A stretch of 33,574 bases of DNA from DATFEN01 sp035691285 (GTDB lineage Bacteria > Acidobacteriota > Vicinamibacteria > Fen-336). A program made the translations under genes and the position numbers. Positions 14,737 to 22,348 of the stretch are shown one piece after another. Each line of letters starts with the position of its first letter. Positions within the stretch are counted from its first letter, which is position 1. Below the pieces are notes generated by a model that worked only from the letters and a program-made list of their open reading frames with translations, was not told the DNA's origin and searched no databases. The stretch lies in contig DASSJI010000078.1 in the NCBI GenBank assembly GCA_035691285.1, positions 1-33,574 on the forward strand. The letters are read 5' to 3'.

Positions 14737-15756
14737 CTACTTCCAGATGACCTGGTTCTTGTAGACGTCCCCCCGGTCCGAGGTGACCGTGACGTCCATC
14801 GCCCAGGTGGCGATGGTGTCCCGCCAGGTGTCGCTGAAGCTGCCGATCACGGCCTTCTTCTTGGGCCCGACCTCGCGCGCCCTGGGGGTCGCAGGCCCGC
14901 TCACGAGACGGCCGTTGACGTTCGTCGCCACGAACATGTCCTTGAGCTTGATGTCCTTGCGGCCATCGTTGATCAGGTAGACGTTGACCGTGAAGCGGTC
15001 GCCGGGCTTCACCTGGGCCGGCATCACCTCGAAGTCGACGCGGCCGACGACGTCGGGCGCCCGCTTCACCGCGACGCCGTCCGTGTCGAAGCCCTCGAGG
15101 TCGGCGCTCACGCGCTTCGTGCTCTCGACCTCGGTGCGCTCGAGCACGAAGCGCCGCTGCGCCGGCGGCACCGGAGGAGGTCCGACCGGCGCGACCTCGG
15201 CCGGAGGCGGCGCGGCGGCGACGTCGGGCGCGGGGGTCGCGCGTGAAGTACGGGGGCGGGGCGCCTTCGCGGCCGCGCCCGGGGCGGCGGCGGGAGGCGG
15301 AGCGATCTCGACGGGAACGGTGGCCTCGGCGGTCTCCACGGGCGGGCTGGCCGTGTCGGGCTCCGCCTGCGGGCTCGCCGTCGCGTCCCGGAACACCTGG
15401 ACCTCGACGGCCGACGTGGCGCTCTGGCCGACGACCACGCGCACGGATGCGGCCGCGGTCGCGCCGTCCCCGACCGACAGGTCGGGCACTTCCACGGTGA
15501 GCTGCGCCTCGCTGGCGCTGACGACGCGGGCGGTCCGATCGCCGAACAGCACGGTGTTGGACCCGGGCTCCGCGCCGAAACCGGCGCCCCGCAGGATCAC
15601 GGTGTCCCCGGGTCGCGCGCGGGCCGGGTCGATGCCGGTCAAGCGTGGGCCGGACGGGCGCAGGAACGTGAAAGCCAGCATCGACAGGCCGCCGACGAAG
15701 AGCAGTGCCGCGAGCAGCAGCGGCCCCTTCGAGCCGCCCGATTCGGACCGGGGCAA
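14737..15756 (-). CDS. Membrane-anchored IPT/TIG-domain protein with Pro/Ala linker
   Basis: This 339-residue protein has an N-terminal anchor (PLLLAALLFVGGLSMLAF), then an IPT/TIG-like domain with the typical DPARARPGDTVILRGAGFG start (about residues 40-125), a Pro/Ala/Glu-rich linker of about 80 residues, and a C-terminal beta domain with KPGDRFTVNVYLINDG. TTG 15756 is selected because a TAGAAT box lies 9 nt upstream and no closer alternative start keeps the anchor. Function is unknown; the layout suggests an envelope protein reaching into the periplasm. It lies 73 nt upstream of the exporter operon on the same strand and might be co-transcribed with it. Confidence 0.7.
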   Translation of the reverse strand: MPRSESGGSKGPLLLAALLFVGGLSMLAFTFLRPSGPRLTGIDPARARPGDTVILRGAGFGAEPGSNTVLFGDRTARVVSASEAQLTVEVPDLSVGDGATAAASVRVVVGQSATSAVEVQVFRDATASPQAEPDTASPPVETAEATVPVEIAPPPAAAPGAAAKAPRPRTSRATPAPDVAAAPPPAEVAPVGPPPVPPAQRRFVLERTEVESTKRVSADLEGFDTDGVAVKRAPDVVGRVDFEVMPAQVKPGDRFTVNVYLINDGRKDIKLKDMFVATNVNGRLVSGPATPRAREVGPKKKAVIGSFSDTWRDTIATWAMDVTVTSDRGDVYKNQVIWK

Positions 15757-15765
15757 GGTGGGGCG

Positions 15766-15771
15766 ATTCTA
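15766..15771 (-). promoter_or_regulatory. -10 box for the IPT-domain gene
   Basis: TAGAAT read on the minus strand, 9 nt before the TTG start at 15756, with no Shine-Dalgarno between. Another case of a -10 box next to a non-ATG start. Confidence 0.45.
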
Positions 15772-15791
15772 GGCGGCGGCGTTCTGTAGGG

Positions 15792-17465
15792 TCAAGACGC
15801 GCGGTAGGCCGCGCACGCCGCAACGCGGCGCTCGATCTCTTCGGCGAGCTTCCGGTAGAGCGGCCCTCCCACGCCGCCGTAGCGCCGGCCAAGCACCTCG
15901 TCGGAGATGCCCTCCGGCAGGTCCTCGGCCGCCGGGAATAAGTCCCCGACACGGAACCCCCGAGCGACGTGTTCCTGCAGGCGCCGCGCCGTGTCCTCGC
16001 TCGCGGTCGCCTTCTGGGCGAAGGTGGTCCCGGAACGGTTGGCGAGCAGGTCGGCGAACGAAAAGCCGCTGCCGCCGTCGGCGTCGAGCTCCTCCTTGAA
16101 CAGCCCGCTGGCGTCGCTCACGCCTCGGGTCGCCAGCACGGTCAAGGCCGCGCTCACGAAGAAGTGACGCGTCCAGTCGTTGCGACCTCGCAGGGTCGCG
16201 CCCTGCAGCCTCGACTCCGCTCGCTCGCCGGCGCCTTCCTCCAGGAACGTGCCGTAGAGGTTCTCGATGCGCCGGTGGCCCAGGAACGTGCCGAGCACGA
16301 TGATCGCCGCCTCGTTCTCCCTCATGGCGGAGCCTTCCTGGGAGCGTTCGCGGGCGAGCCGAAAGGCCGCCTCGACCGCGCGCGCCGTGCGCTCGTCGCC
16401 CGGCGGCCAGGGCTCGCCGCCCTGTGTGAAGAGCGCAGCCTGGGCTCGCACCGAGTCGGTGAGCTCGTCCCGTTCCGCGCTTCCGGTGAGATCGCCCAGG
16501 TCCGCGTGGCCGTACGCCACCTCGACGCCCTCGCCGCCGGACTCGACCTTTCGGATGGCTTGTCGAGCGGCGCGCACGCGAGAGTCCAGCTGCAACGCGA
16601 GGACCGCGGTCCACGCCACCGGCTTCAGCAGGAATTGCGGGACCTGGAGGCGCCCGATGCGCAGCAGGGCGACGTCGACGGACAGATCTCTGTCCGTCGC
16701 CGCGACGCGGCCGCGCGCGCGGACATTGAGGTAGGGCCGCTCCTCGAGCAGCGGCAGCCGAACCGAAACCTCGACCAGCATGCCGTCCGCGCCGAGCTGC
16801 ACCCGCCCCCGCCGCACGCCCGACTCCATCGATATGGCCCACGCCAGCAGTACGTTGAGGTCGTGCTCGGTGAGCCGAACGGCGTGGGTCTCGTGCGGCC
16901 CGAGGGAGCGCGGGCTGCGGGCCGTGAGGCGCCGATAGAGGTCTCGCTTCTCGCTCGACACGAGGGGTGAGGTTTCGATGGCGAGCGGGGCGCCCTCCAG
17001 GCCCATCGAAAGGCCGATGGCCAGGCTGGCGACGGCCAGCGCACCCGCGGTCCCCAGGAGCCACAGGACGGCCCTGGGGCGCACGCCGAGGCCAAAGCCC
17101 AGGAGCCCGCCGACGAGGCCCGGCAGGCAGTCGAGCGCGCTCAGCGCCCCTCGCTGGCTCCACAGCAGCCCGATCGGGACGATGGTCGTCAGGGCGAGCG
17201 CCAGCGGCGCACTGCGGCTGGAGCCGCCGGGAGCCAGGGCGCGCACCGCCAGAAAGCCGAGCGCGCCGAAGGCCACGGCCTCGCCGAGGCCGCGGAGCCC
17301 GGCCTCGAAGAGCCAGGCCCGGAGCGCCGCGCCGCTCTGCAGCTCGCGCAACCTTGGCAGAAAGCGAGGAGGCCCGGAGAAATGCGCGGCTGCGGCGACC
17401 AGCCCGAGACAGAGAAGCAGGCCGAGGCGCGCCTGGGCGCGGTCCCGGGGAGCGGCCTCGGACAA
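15792..17465 (-). CDS. Unrecognised two-part membrane protein (557 aa)
   Basis: I do not recognise a named family. Residues 1-160 contain about five hydrophobic helices. Residues about 180-310 form a beta-rich soluble segment, beginning with RLTEHDLNVLLAW and including ERPYLNVRARG, which resembles lipid-binding-like periplasmic domains with an LTExDLN motif. The C-terminal 200 residues are helical and contain RNDWTRHFFVSAALTVLA and DADGGSGFSFADLLANRSG. TTG 17465 is preferred because GGAGGG lies 6 nt upstream. It follows the lipoprotein gene by 15 nt and is the last gene of that run. A role in envelope lipid or glycan handling is only a guess from layout. Confidence 0.6.
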   Translation of the reverse strand: MSEAAPRDRAQARLGLLLCLGLVAAAAHFSGPPRFLPRLRELQSGAALRAWLFEAGLRGLGEAVAFGALGFLAVRALAPGGSSRSAPLALALTTIVPIGLLWSQRGALSALDCLPGLVGGLLGFGLGVRPRAVLWLLGTAGALAVASLAIGLSMGLEGAPLAIETSPLVSSEKRDLYRRLTARSPRSLGPHETHAVRLTEHDLNVLLAWAISMESGVRRGRVQLGADGMLVEVSVRLPLLEERPYLNVRARGRVAATDRDLSVDVALLRIGRLQVPQFLLKPVAWTAVLALQLDSRVRAARQAIRKVESGGEGVEVAYGHADLGDLTGSAERDELTDSVRAQAALFTQGGEPWPPGDERTARAVEAAFRLARERSQEGSAMRENEAAIIVLGTFLGHRRIENLYGTFLEEGAGERAESRLQGATLRGRNDWTRHFFVSAALTVLATRGVSDASGLFKEELDADGGSGFSFADLLANRSGTTFAQKATASEDTARRLQEHVARGFRVGDLFPAAEDLPEGISDEVLGRRYGGVGGPLYRKLAEEIERRVAACAAYRAS

Positions 17466-17480
17466 CCGGGCCCTCCGGCG

Positions 17481-17888
17481 TCAGGAGCGCTCGACGACGA
17501 GCGTCACGACGTAGGACGAAGGGTCGGTGGGCTGGGACGCCCGTGGAGCGGGAAGCAGCGCCCGGACCTCGACGGTGTAGCCGTCGTAGCGGGCTTGAGG
17601 TGCGCCGGGCGTCTTGAGCTCGACGATGTCTTCCGGCCGCGGGAGCCGCCGGAGCGTCAGCTCCACCGTGGCCTCTCCCGCCCAGACGCAGATCACGTCG
17701 ATCGGGCAGCGCGAGTCGCTCGACACGCCGGCGAAGCCGACCACCAGCAGCTCCCCGCCGATCGTGGCGGTTTCTCCCACGCGCAGCTCGAAGCTCTGGC
17801 CGAGGGCGACCCGCCTCGTGGGGCCCGTCATGTCGGAGCCGCCGCAGGCGACGGCGAGAGTGAGCAGTGCCGCAGCCAGGGATCTCAT
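17481..17888 (-). CDS. Small lipoprotein
   Basis: A 135-residue protein starting MRSLAAALLTLAVACGGSD, a clear lipoprotein signal with the lipobox Cys at position 17. The mature part is beta-rich and contains SSDSRCPIDVICVWAGEA, a Cys-containing motif that recurs in small bacterial lipoproteins of unknown function. ATG 17888 overlaps the stop of the radical SAM gene by 4 nt (ATGA). An upstream in-frame extension would bury the signal peptide and is rejected. Placement between the radical SAM and the membrane protein suggests a shared operon, although no functional link is visible. Confidence 0.75.
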   Translation of the reverse strand: MRSLAAALLTLAVACGGSDMTGPTRRVALGQSFELRVGETATIGGELLVVGFAGVSSDSRCPIDVICVWAGEATVELTLRRLPRPEDIVELKTPGAPQARYDGYTVEVRALLPAPRASQPTDPSSYVVTLVVERS

Positions 17889-19708
17889 GCGCTCCGGCTC
17901 GCCATCCGCAGGTAGTGCGGCGACGTGCCCAGTTCCTTCCACTTCTCCGGTAGACGGTGCTGCGGGTTCGGCGTGTCGACGCACACGCCGCAGCGGATGC
18001 AGCCCTGCACCTCGGGACAGTGCGGGGAGAGCGCCTCGCGGCGGCTGCGCTCCAGCTCCTTCGCGTAGTACGCCTTGCTCACGCCGTTGTCGACGACGTC
18101 CCAGGGCAGGATCTCGTCGCGCCCGCGCTCGCGGAAGAGGTAGAAGGCCGGGTCGAGGCCTTTGGTCTTCATGGCCCGCTTCAGCTCGACGCGCTCCCGT
18201 GCGGCGACCTCCAGCGCGTCAGCCACACGCCGGTCGCCCAGGGCCAGGATCGACTGCGTCACGCCGGTCCGCGCGCTCTTCAGGATCGCGTCCACGTTCG
18301 GGATTCTGCCGAAGGCCTTGCGCAGGAACTGGAGCTTCCGGTCGGTCTCCTTGGGGTTCTCCATGGGGAGCCACTGGAACGGCGTGCCCGGCTTGGGCAC
18401 GAACGGGTTCACGGACGGGTGGATGCGTCCCAGGCGCCCGCGCTTGCGCCCGGCGTCGAGCATGCGGCCGCGGATCCTCTCCGTGAGGTCGACGATCGAC
18501 TCGACGTCGCCGTGCTCCTCGAAGGGCAGGCCGACCATGTAGTAGAGCTTCAGGTTCTGGATGCCGTTCTCGAAGATCCAGGAGGCCTTGTCGAGGATCT
18601 CCTCGTTGGAGAACTGCTTGTTCAGGATATGGCGCATCCGGTCCGAGCCGCACTCGGGCGCGAGTGTCAGGCCCTGGACGCCCGTGTCGGCGAGCTTGAA
18701 GACGAACTGCGGCGTCAGGTCGTCGAGCCGGAGCGAGGCCACCGAGACCTCGTAGCCGAGCGCCGCGAGGTCGTCCACGATCCCGTCGATCTCGGGATGG
18801 TCGCAGACCGCGGTGGAGACGAGACCGATCCGGTTCGTGAGGCCGCGCACCTCGCGGGCTCGCTCCACGATCTCGCGCCGGGAGAAGCCCCGCACGGGCA
18901 GGTAGTTGTAGCCGGCCCAGCAGAAGCGGCACATGCATGGGCAGCCCCGCGAGATCTCCACCATGAACTTCATGGACATCTCGGTGTGGGGGGTCAGGAT
19001 GGCCGACTGCGGCATCGGCATGCGGCCGGGCCAGGCGCGCTGCCGGACCACGGGGCCCTCGCCGTCCACGCGGGCGATGGTGCCGTCGGCGTGAAGGTGC
19101 ACCTCGTAGCGCGAGGGCACGTAGAAGCCGTCCTTCGCGCGGAGCGCGTCGAGCCCCTTGCGTGGCGTCTCGGCCCCGAGCAGCGCGTCCACGAAACGCC
19201 CGACGAGCGCCTCGCCCTCGCCCACGCCCATCACGTCCGCGAACGGCGCGAGAGGCTCGGGGTTCAGGAACACGGCCGCGCCGCCGAACAGGACGATCGG
19301 ATCCCGCGGACCCCGGTCGCACGCACGGAGCGGGATGCCGGCGAGGCCCAGCATCCGGAGGACGTGCACGTAGTCGTTCTCGAAGGAGATCGAGAAGGCC
19401 ACGACGTCGAAGTCGCGGAGCGGCGTGCCGGTCTCGAAGCTGCGAAGGGGCGCGCCGCTCGTGTGGAGCTCTGCGGCGTCCGTGTCGTCGGGCAGGAACA
19501 CCCGCTCGCACAGCACGTCGTCCTTGGCGTTGAAGAGCTGGACGACGCCCTGGAAGCCCAGGTTGGACATCCCGACGAAGTAGAGGTTGGGCCAGCACAG
19601 CGCCACCCGGAAGCGGCCCGCGCGCTTCGCCGGCTCGAGGCGCACCTCGGCGTCGAGGAGCTGGCGATGGCGTTCGCGAAGGCGGCGGCTCATGAGGCCC
19701 CGCCCCAT
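17885..19708 (-). CDS. B12-binding radical SAM protein (TIGR03960-like)
   Basis: This 607-residue protein has an N-terminal cobalamin-binding-like region (about residues 30-190, VALCWPNLYFVGMSNLGF), then the radical SAM core with the CX3CX2C cluster motif in ISRGCPCMCRFCWAGYNY. The C-terminal segment holds further cysteines in CPEVQGCIRCGVC, possibly a second Fe-S site. The arrangement matches the family known as TIGR03960, which is commonly fused or adjacent to a DUF2344 domain; no such partner is visible here. The reaction is unknown. ATG 19708 is used; in-frame ATG 19693 is an alternative. A TAGAAT box lies 15 nt upstream. Confidence 0.85.
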   Translation of the reverse strand: MGRGLMSRRLRERHRQLLDAEVRLEPAKRAGRFRVALCWPNLYFVGMSNLGFQGVVQLFNAKDDVLCERVFLPDDTDAAELHTSGAPLRSFETGTPLRDFDVVAFSISFENDYVHVLRMLGLAGIPLRACDRGPRDPIVLFGGAAVFLNPEPLAPFADVMGVGEGEALVGRFVDALLGAETPRKGLDALRAKDGFYVPSRYEVHLHADGTIARVDGEGPVVRQRAWPGRMPMPQSAILTPHTEMSMKFMVEISRGCPCMCRFCWAGYNYLPVRGFSRREIVERAREVRGLTNRIGLVSTAVCDHPEIDGIVDDLAALGYEVSVASLRLDDLTPQFVFKLADTGVQGLTLAPECGSDRMRHILNKQFSNEEILDKASWIFENGIQNLKLYYMVGLPFEEHGDVESIVDLTERIRGRMLDAGRKRGRLGRIHPSVNPFVPKPGTPFQWLPMENPKETDRKLQFLRKAFGRIPNVDAILKSARTGVTQSILALGDRRVADALEVAARERVELKRAMKTKGLDPAFYLFRERGRDEILPWDVVDNGVSKAYYAKELERSRREALSPHCPEVQGCIRCGVCVDTPNPQHRLPEKWKELGTSPHYLRMASRSA

Positions 19709-19723
19709 GGGCGGGAACCTTCT

Positions 19724-19729
19724 ATTCTA
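19724..19729 (-). promoter_or_regulatory. -10 box for the radical SAM operon
   Basis: TAGAAT on the minus strand, 15 nt before ATG 19708, leaving a leader of only about 8 nt. It would drive the radical SAM, lipoprotein and membrane protein genes. Confidence 0.4.
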
Positions 19730-19744
19730 CCCCGCCGCGGCGTT

Positions 19745-20602
19745 CTAGAACGCCACGTGCACGCCGGCGCCGAGACCGGCGCCGTTCGCGTCCGTCATCG
19801 GCACGAAAGAGACCCGCCTCTCACGGCGCACGGGCTCGCCGTCCTCGCGAGCCACGGTCCTGCCGACGATGAAGCCCAGCGCGGCCCCGCCCACCACGTC
19901 GGACAGGTGATGCTTGTCGCGCTCGATGCGCGAGAGGCCGACGAGGCCGGCCACGGCATACGCCGGAACGCCGATCCTCGTCCCGTAGTGATGCTGCGCA
20001 AGCGCCGCCCAGGCGAAGGCGTTCGAGGTGTGGCCCGAGGGAAAGGAGCGGGTGTCCGAGCCGTCGGGCCGCTCGCGAGACGCCGCGCGCTTGAAGATCT
20101 CGGTGTAGAGGCCGGTCACGATCGTGGCCTGGGCGATGTCGTAGGTCAGGCCTCGAAAGCGCGGATCGCTCGCGGCACGTCCCGTGACGAACAGGCCGAG
20201 GGCCAGAGGCCCGATGGTCGACGCCGTGCCGGCTTGCCGCCCGAGTTCGCCGAGATCCTCGGCCCGTCCCCGCAGCGCCCGCGCTGTACCGCCGTCGAGG
20301 CGCGTGGCGATGCCGGTGAAGGCGGCCCCTGCCAGGAGGGGACGCAGGTTCTCCCTCGCGAACACCCCGACGACGTTGCGCCCGAGGTTGGGCGCGAACT
20401 GCGACAGCGTCCGGCGGCCATCGTCGAGGCTCCGGTCAAGGCGCTTTGCCGAGTCGATCGGCGGGCGGTCGCCCAGCGTGACGGCATCGGCGTCAGCGAG
20501 ACTCGCAAGCGCAGCTCCGCCCGCGGGCACATCAGCGGCCTTCGCCTGGGGGGCGGTGCAAACGAGCAGCGCTAGGAGCAGGTGCGGGGCCGGTCGTCGC
20601 AA
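19745..20602 (-). CDS. PAP2-type phosphatase with signal peptide
   Basis: The mature protein carries the three PAP2 (phosphatidic acid phosphatase type 2) motifs: KRAASRERP, SFPSGHTSNAF and SRIERDKHHLSDVVGG, with the catalytic Arg and His residues in place. Enzymes of this type dephosphorylate lipid phosphates such as undecaprenyl diphosphate or phosphatidic acid. TTG 20602 is preferred because it gives a clean signal peptide (RRPAPHLLLALLVCTAPQAKA) and has AGGAG 11 nt upstream. The in-frame ATG at 20650 lies inside the TAGAAT -10 box and would add a non-signal extension. The 285-residue product lacks the usual multiple membrane helices, so a periplasmic or outer-membrane-associated form is likely. 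Confidence 0.82.
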   Translation of the reverse strand: MRRPAPHLLLALLVCTAPQAKAADVPAGGAALASLADADAVTLGDRPPIDSAKRLDRSLDDGRRTLSQFAPNLGRNVVGVFARENLRPLLAGAAFTGIATRLDGGTARALRGRAEDLGELGRQAGTASTIGPLALGLFVTGRAASDPRFRGLTYDIAQATIVTGLYTEIFKRAASRERPDGSDTRSFPSGHTSNAFAWAALAQHHYGTRIGVPAYAVAGLVGLSRIERDKHHLSDVVGGAALGFIVGRTVAREDGEPVRRERRVSFVPMTDANGAGLGAGVHVAF

Positions 20603-20648
20603 GATCGCTTGTTCTCCTCGCGTCGGATAGAGGCTGCGCGGACCGCGC

Positions 20649-20654
20649 ATTCTA
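20649..20654 (-). promoter_or_regulatory. -10 box for the PAP2 gene
   Basis: TAGAAT on the minus strand. The predicted transcript start near 20642 gives a 40-nt leader with a Shine-Dalgarno, unlike the apparently leaderless genes nearby. No good -35 is seen. Confidence 0.4.
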
Positions 20655-20729
20655 CTTCGATTTGCGGACAGGCGCCAGAGGTGGTCGCGGGCCGACTGGC
20701 GACAGGGTCTTGACGCACGGATCCTGGCT

Positions 20730-22154
20730 TCAAGGCCACATCCAAGCCACCGCCTTGAAGTGAGTGAGCAGCGTCAGCGGAGTGGCTGGGAGAACCGAGT
20801 GCTCTAACGCGTGGTCAATCAAGCTGGGATCCTCCCACAAGGCGGCAGCAAGGGCTCCCTCCAGCGGGACGTACATGATCACCAGGGCGGAGCTCGAAGC
20901 GAGCTGGGCTCGATATGCCGGGTCTCCGAGCTGAGAGATGTGGTCCCGCATCCGGCCAACGTGCTGTCTCAACAGACTCCGCCGCTTGGCCTCGTCTTCG
21001 GCCTCGAGACTCTCGAGGTAGGCGGTGATCGGCGCCCCCGCGTCGATCGCGGCTGTCCTCACCCCCGGGAGGTCGACGATGACCTCAGGACGGGCGGGCT
21101 CCTCAGTTGCCGCGAATTCCGACGAGCCATTGAACTGGCAGTGCTCGTAGACACCGGCCATGTCGATGAGCCGCCGAAGCGGGATGCACCAGCCGTCAAG
21201 GCGATTTCGCGGAACAAGACCCTTGCCCAGCTTCTCGGTCGTCGCGCGCAACTCCACCTGGGCGCTCTCCAGCGCGGTCAGCTCCCTCTCCAACGCAGCG
21301 GCGCGGTCGAGGCGGCTGCGCTCGAGGTTGTGCAGGGACGCGTGGAGGCCCGCTAGGGAATCTCGCAGTGGCGTGACCAGCAGCTCGATCGCTGCCTGGC
21401 TCGCCGCCAGCCGGGCGCCGCTTCGCTCTTCGAACTCGCCGAGAGCGGTCCTGACGGCCTCCCGGACCGCCCGTTGGCCAGTCGCGAGGGCCTCCGACGA
21501 CAAGGCGGCAGCGGCCTCGCGGGAGCTCGTTTGCGCTCGCTCAAGCAGGGTCTGCAGGTCCCGGTTGCGCAACCCTGCCTCCTCGACCCGGATCGCCAGG
21601 CATGCCTTCTCCTGCTCCGCTTCGCCGAGGGCGGCTTGGAGCTCGTCGAGCCGGGACTGCTGTCGGGAAATGGCGGCCTCCAGCTCTGGGATCTGGCCGG
21701 CCCGAAGTCGAAGGCTGTCGATTTCCGCCGCGGCTTCCTGCTGTTGGAGCTGCATGCGCCTGAGCGCGGCCTCGACGGGCGGAAGCTGCCCCGCGCGCGC
21801 CTGTTCGGAGGCCAACGTCGCGAGGGTGCAGGTGAGCTCTTCGCCAAGCTCAGACAGCTTGCCCTCCAGCGAGGGAATGCGGCTGGCTTCCGCATGTAGC
21901 CGTTTCGCCTCGGCTTGGGCGGACGCCAGGCGGCCTCGAACGACGGCGAGTTCGGCTTCCGCCGCTCCGGCGGCCGCCCCAGATTTGGAGACCAGCTCCG
22001 TGGCTTTCCGCACCTCGTCCGCGAGCGCAGCCTCGCGCGCCTCGGTCGACTTGAACCTGAGGAGTGTGCCCATCACCAAGCCGGCCACGCCGCTCGCGGC
22101 GAGCGCCAGCAGGGCCACATCCACGGACACCTCGAAAATCGACATCTCAGACAT
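20730..22154 (-). CDS. RmuC-like protein, catalytic Lys lost and C-terminus short
   Basis: The 474-residue product has an N-terminal anchor (DVALLALAASGVAGLVMGTL), a coiled coil to about residue 320, and an RmuC domain recognisable in LRRLIDMAGVYEHC, RPEVIVDLPG, DAGAPITAYLESLEAEDEAK and VIMYVPLEGALAAAL. RmuC proteins are nuclease-fold (PD-(D/E)XK) proteins linked to DNA inversion and recombination. The family block DAKVPL reads DAGAPI here, so the active-site Lys is Gly373, and the protein ends at FKAVAWMWP, about 100 residues before the usual end. No continuation is found in other frames. ATG 22154 has GGGAGT 7 nt upstream. It is probably a degenerate or repurposed RmuC. Confidence 0.75.
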   Translation of the reverse strand: MSEMSIFEVSVDVALLALAASGVAGLVMGTLLRFKSTEAREAALADEVRKATELVSKSGAAAGAAEAELAVVRGRLASAQAEAKRLHAEASRIPSLEGKLSELGEELTCTLATLASEQARAGQLPPVEAALRRMQLQQQEAAAEIDSLRLRAGQIPELEAAISRQQSRLDELQAALGEAEQEKACLAIRVEEAGLRNRDLQTLLERAQTSSREAAAALSSEALATGQRAVREAVRTALGEFEERSGARLAASQAAIELLVTPLRDSLAGLHASLHNLERSRLDRAAALERELTALESAQVELRATTEKLGKGLVPRNRLDGWCIPLRRLIDMAGVYEHCQFNGSSEFAATEEPARPEVIVDLPGVRTAAIDAGAPITAYLESLEAEDEAKRRSLLRQHVGRMRDHISQLGDPAYRAQLASSSALVIMYVPLEGALAAALWEDPSLIDHALEHSVLPATPLTLLTHFKAVAWMWP

Positions 22155-22348
22155 GTGGGGACTCCCTGGAATGCGTAATGCAACCCTGAGCCCGAGCCGC
22201 CTTGCGCGGGCGTCTCTCCACTTCGCGCTCCGGGAGGGATGTACCGAGGTAGGGCACACTGTAACACGCAATCCCACCGACCGTGGACGGAGACGGAAGG
22301 CAGGTGCTGCGCTTGCACTTGAGCGGCGCGTGCGGGAAAGTCTTGCGC

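Noticed and set aside
17957..20575. An 872-codon open frame on the plus strand opposite the radical SAM and PAP2 genes
   Set aside because: The minus-strand genes carry intact family motifs, while this frame shows only shadow composition.
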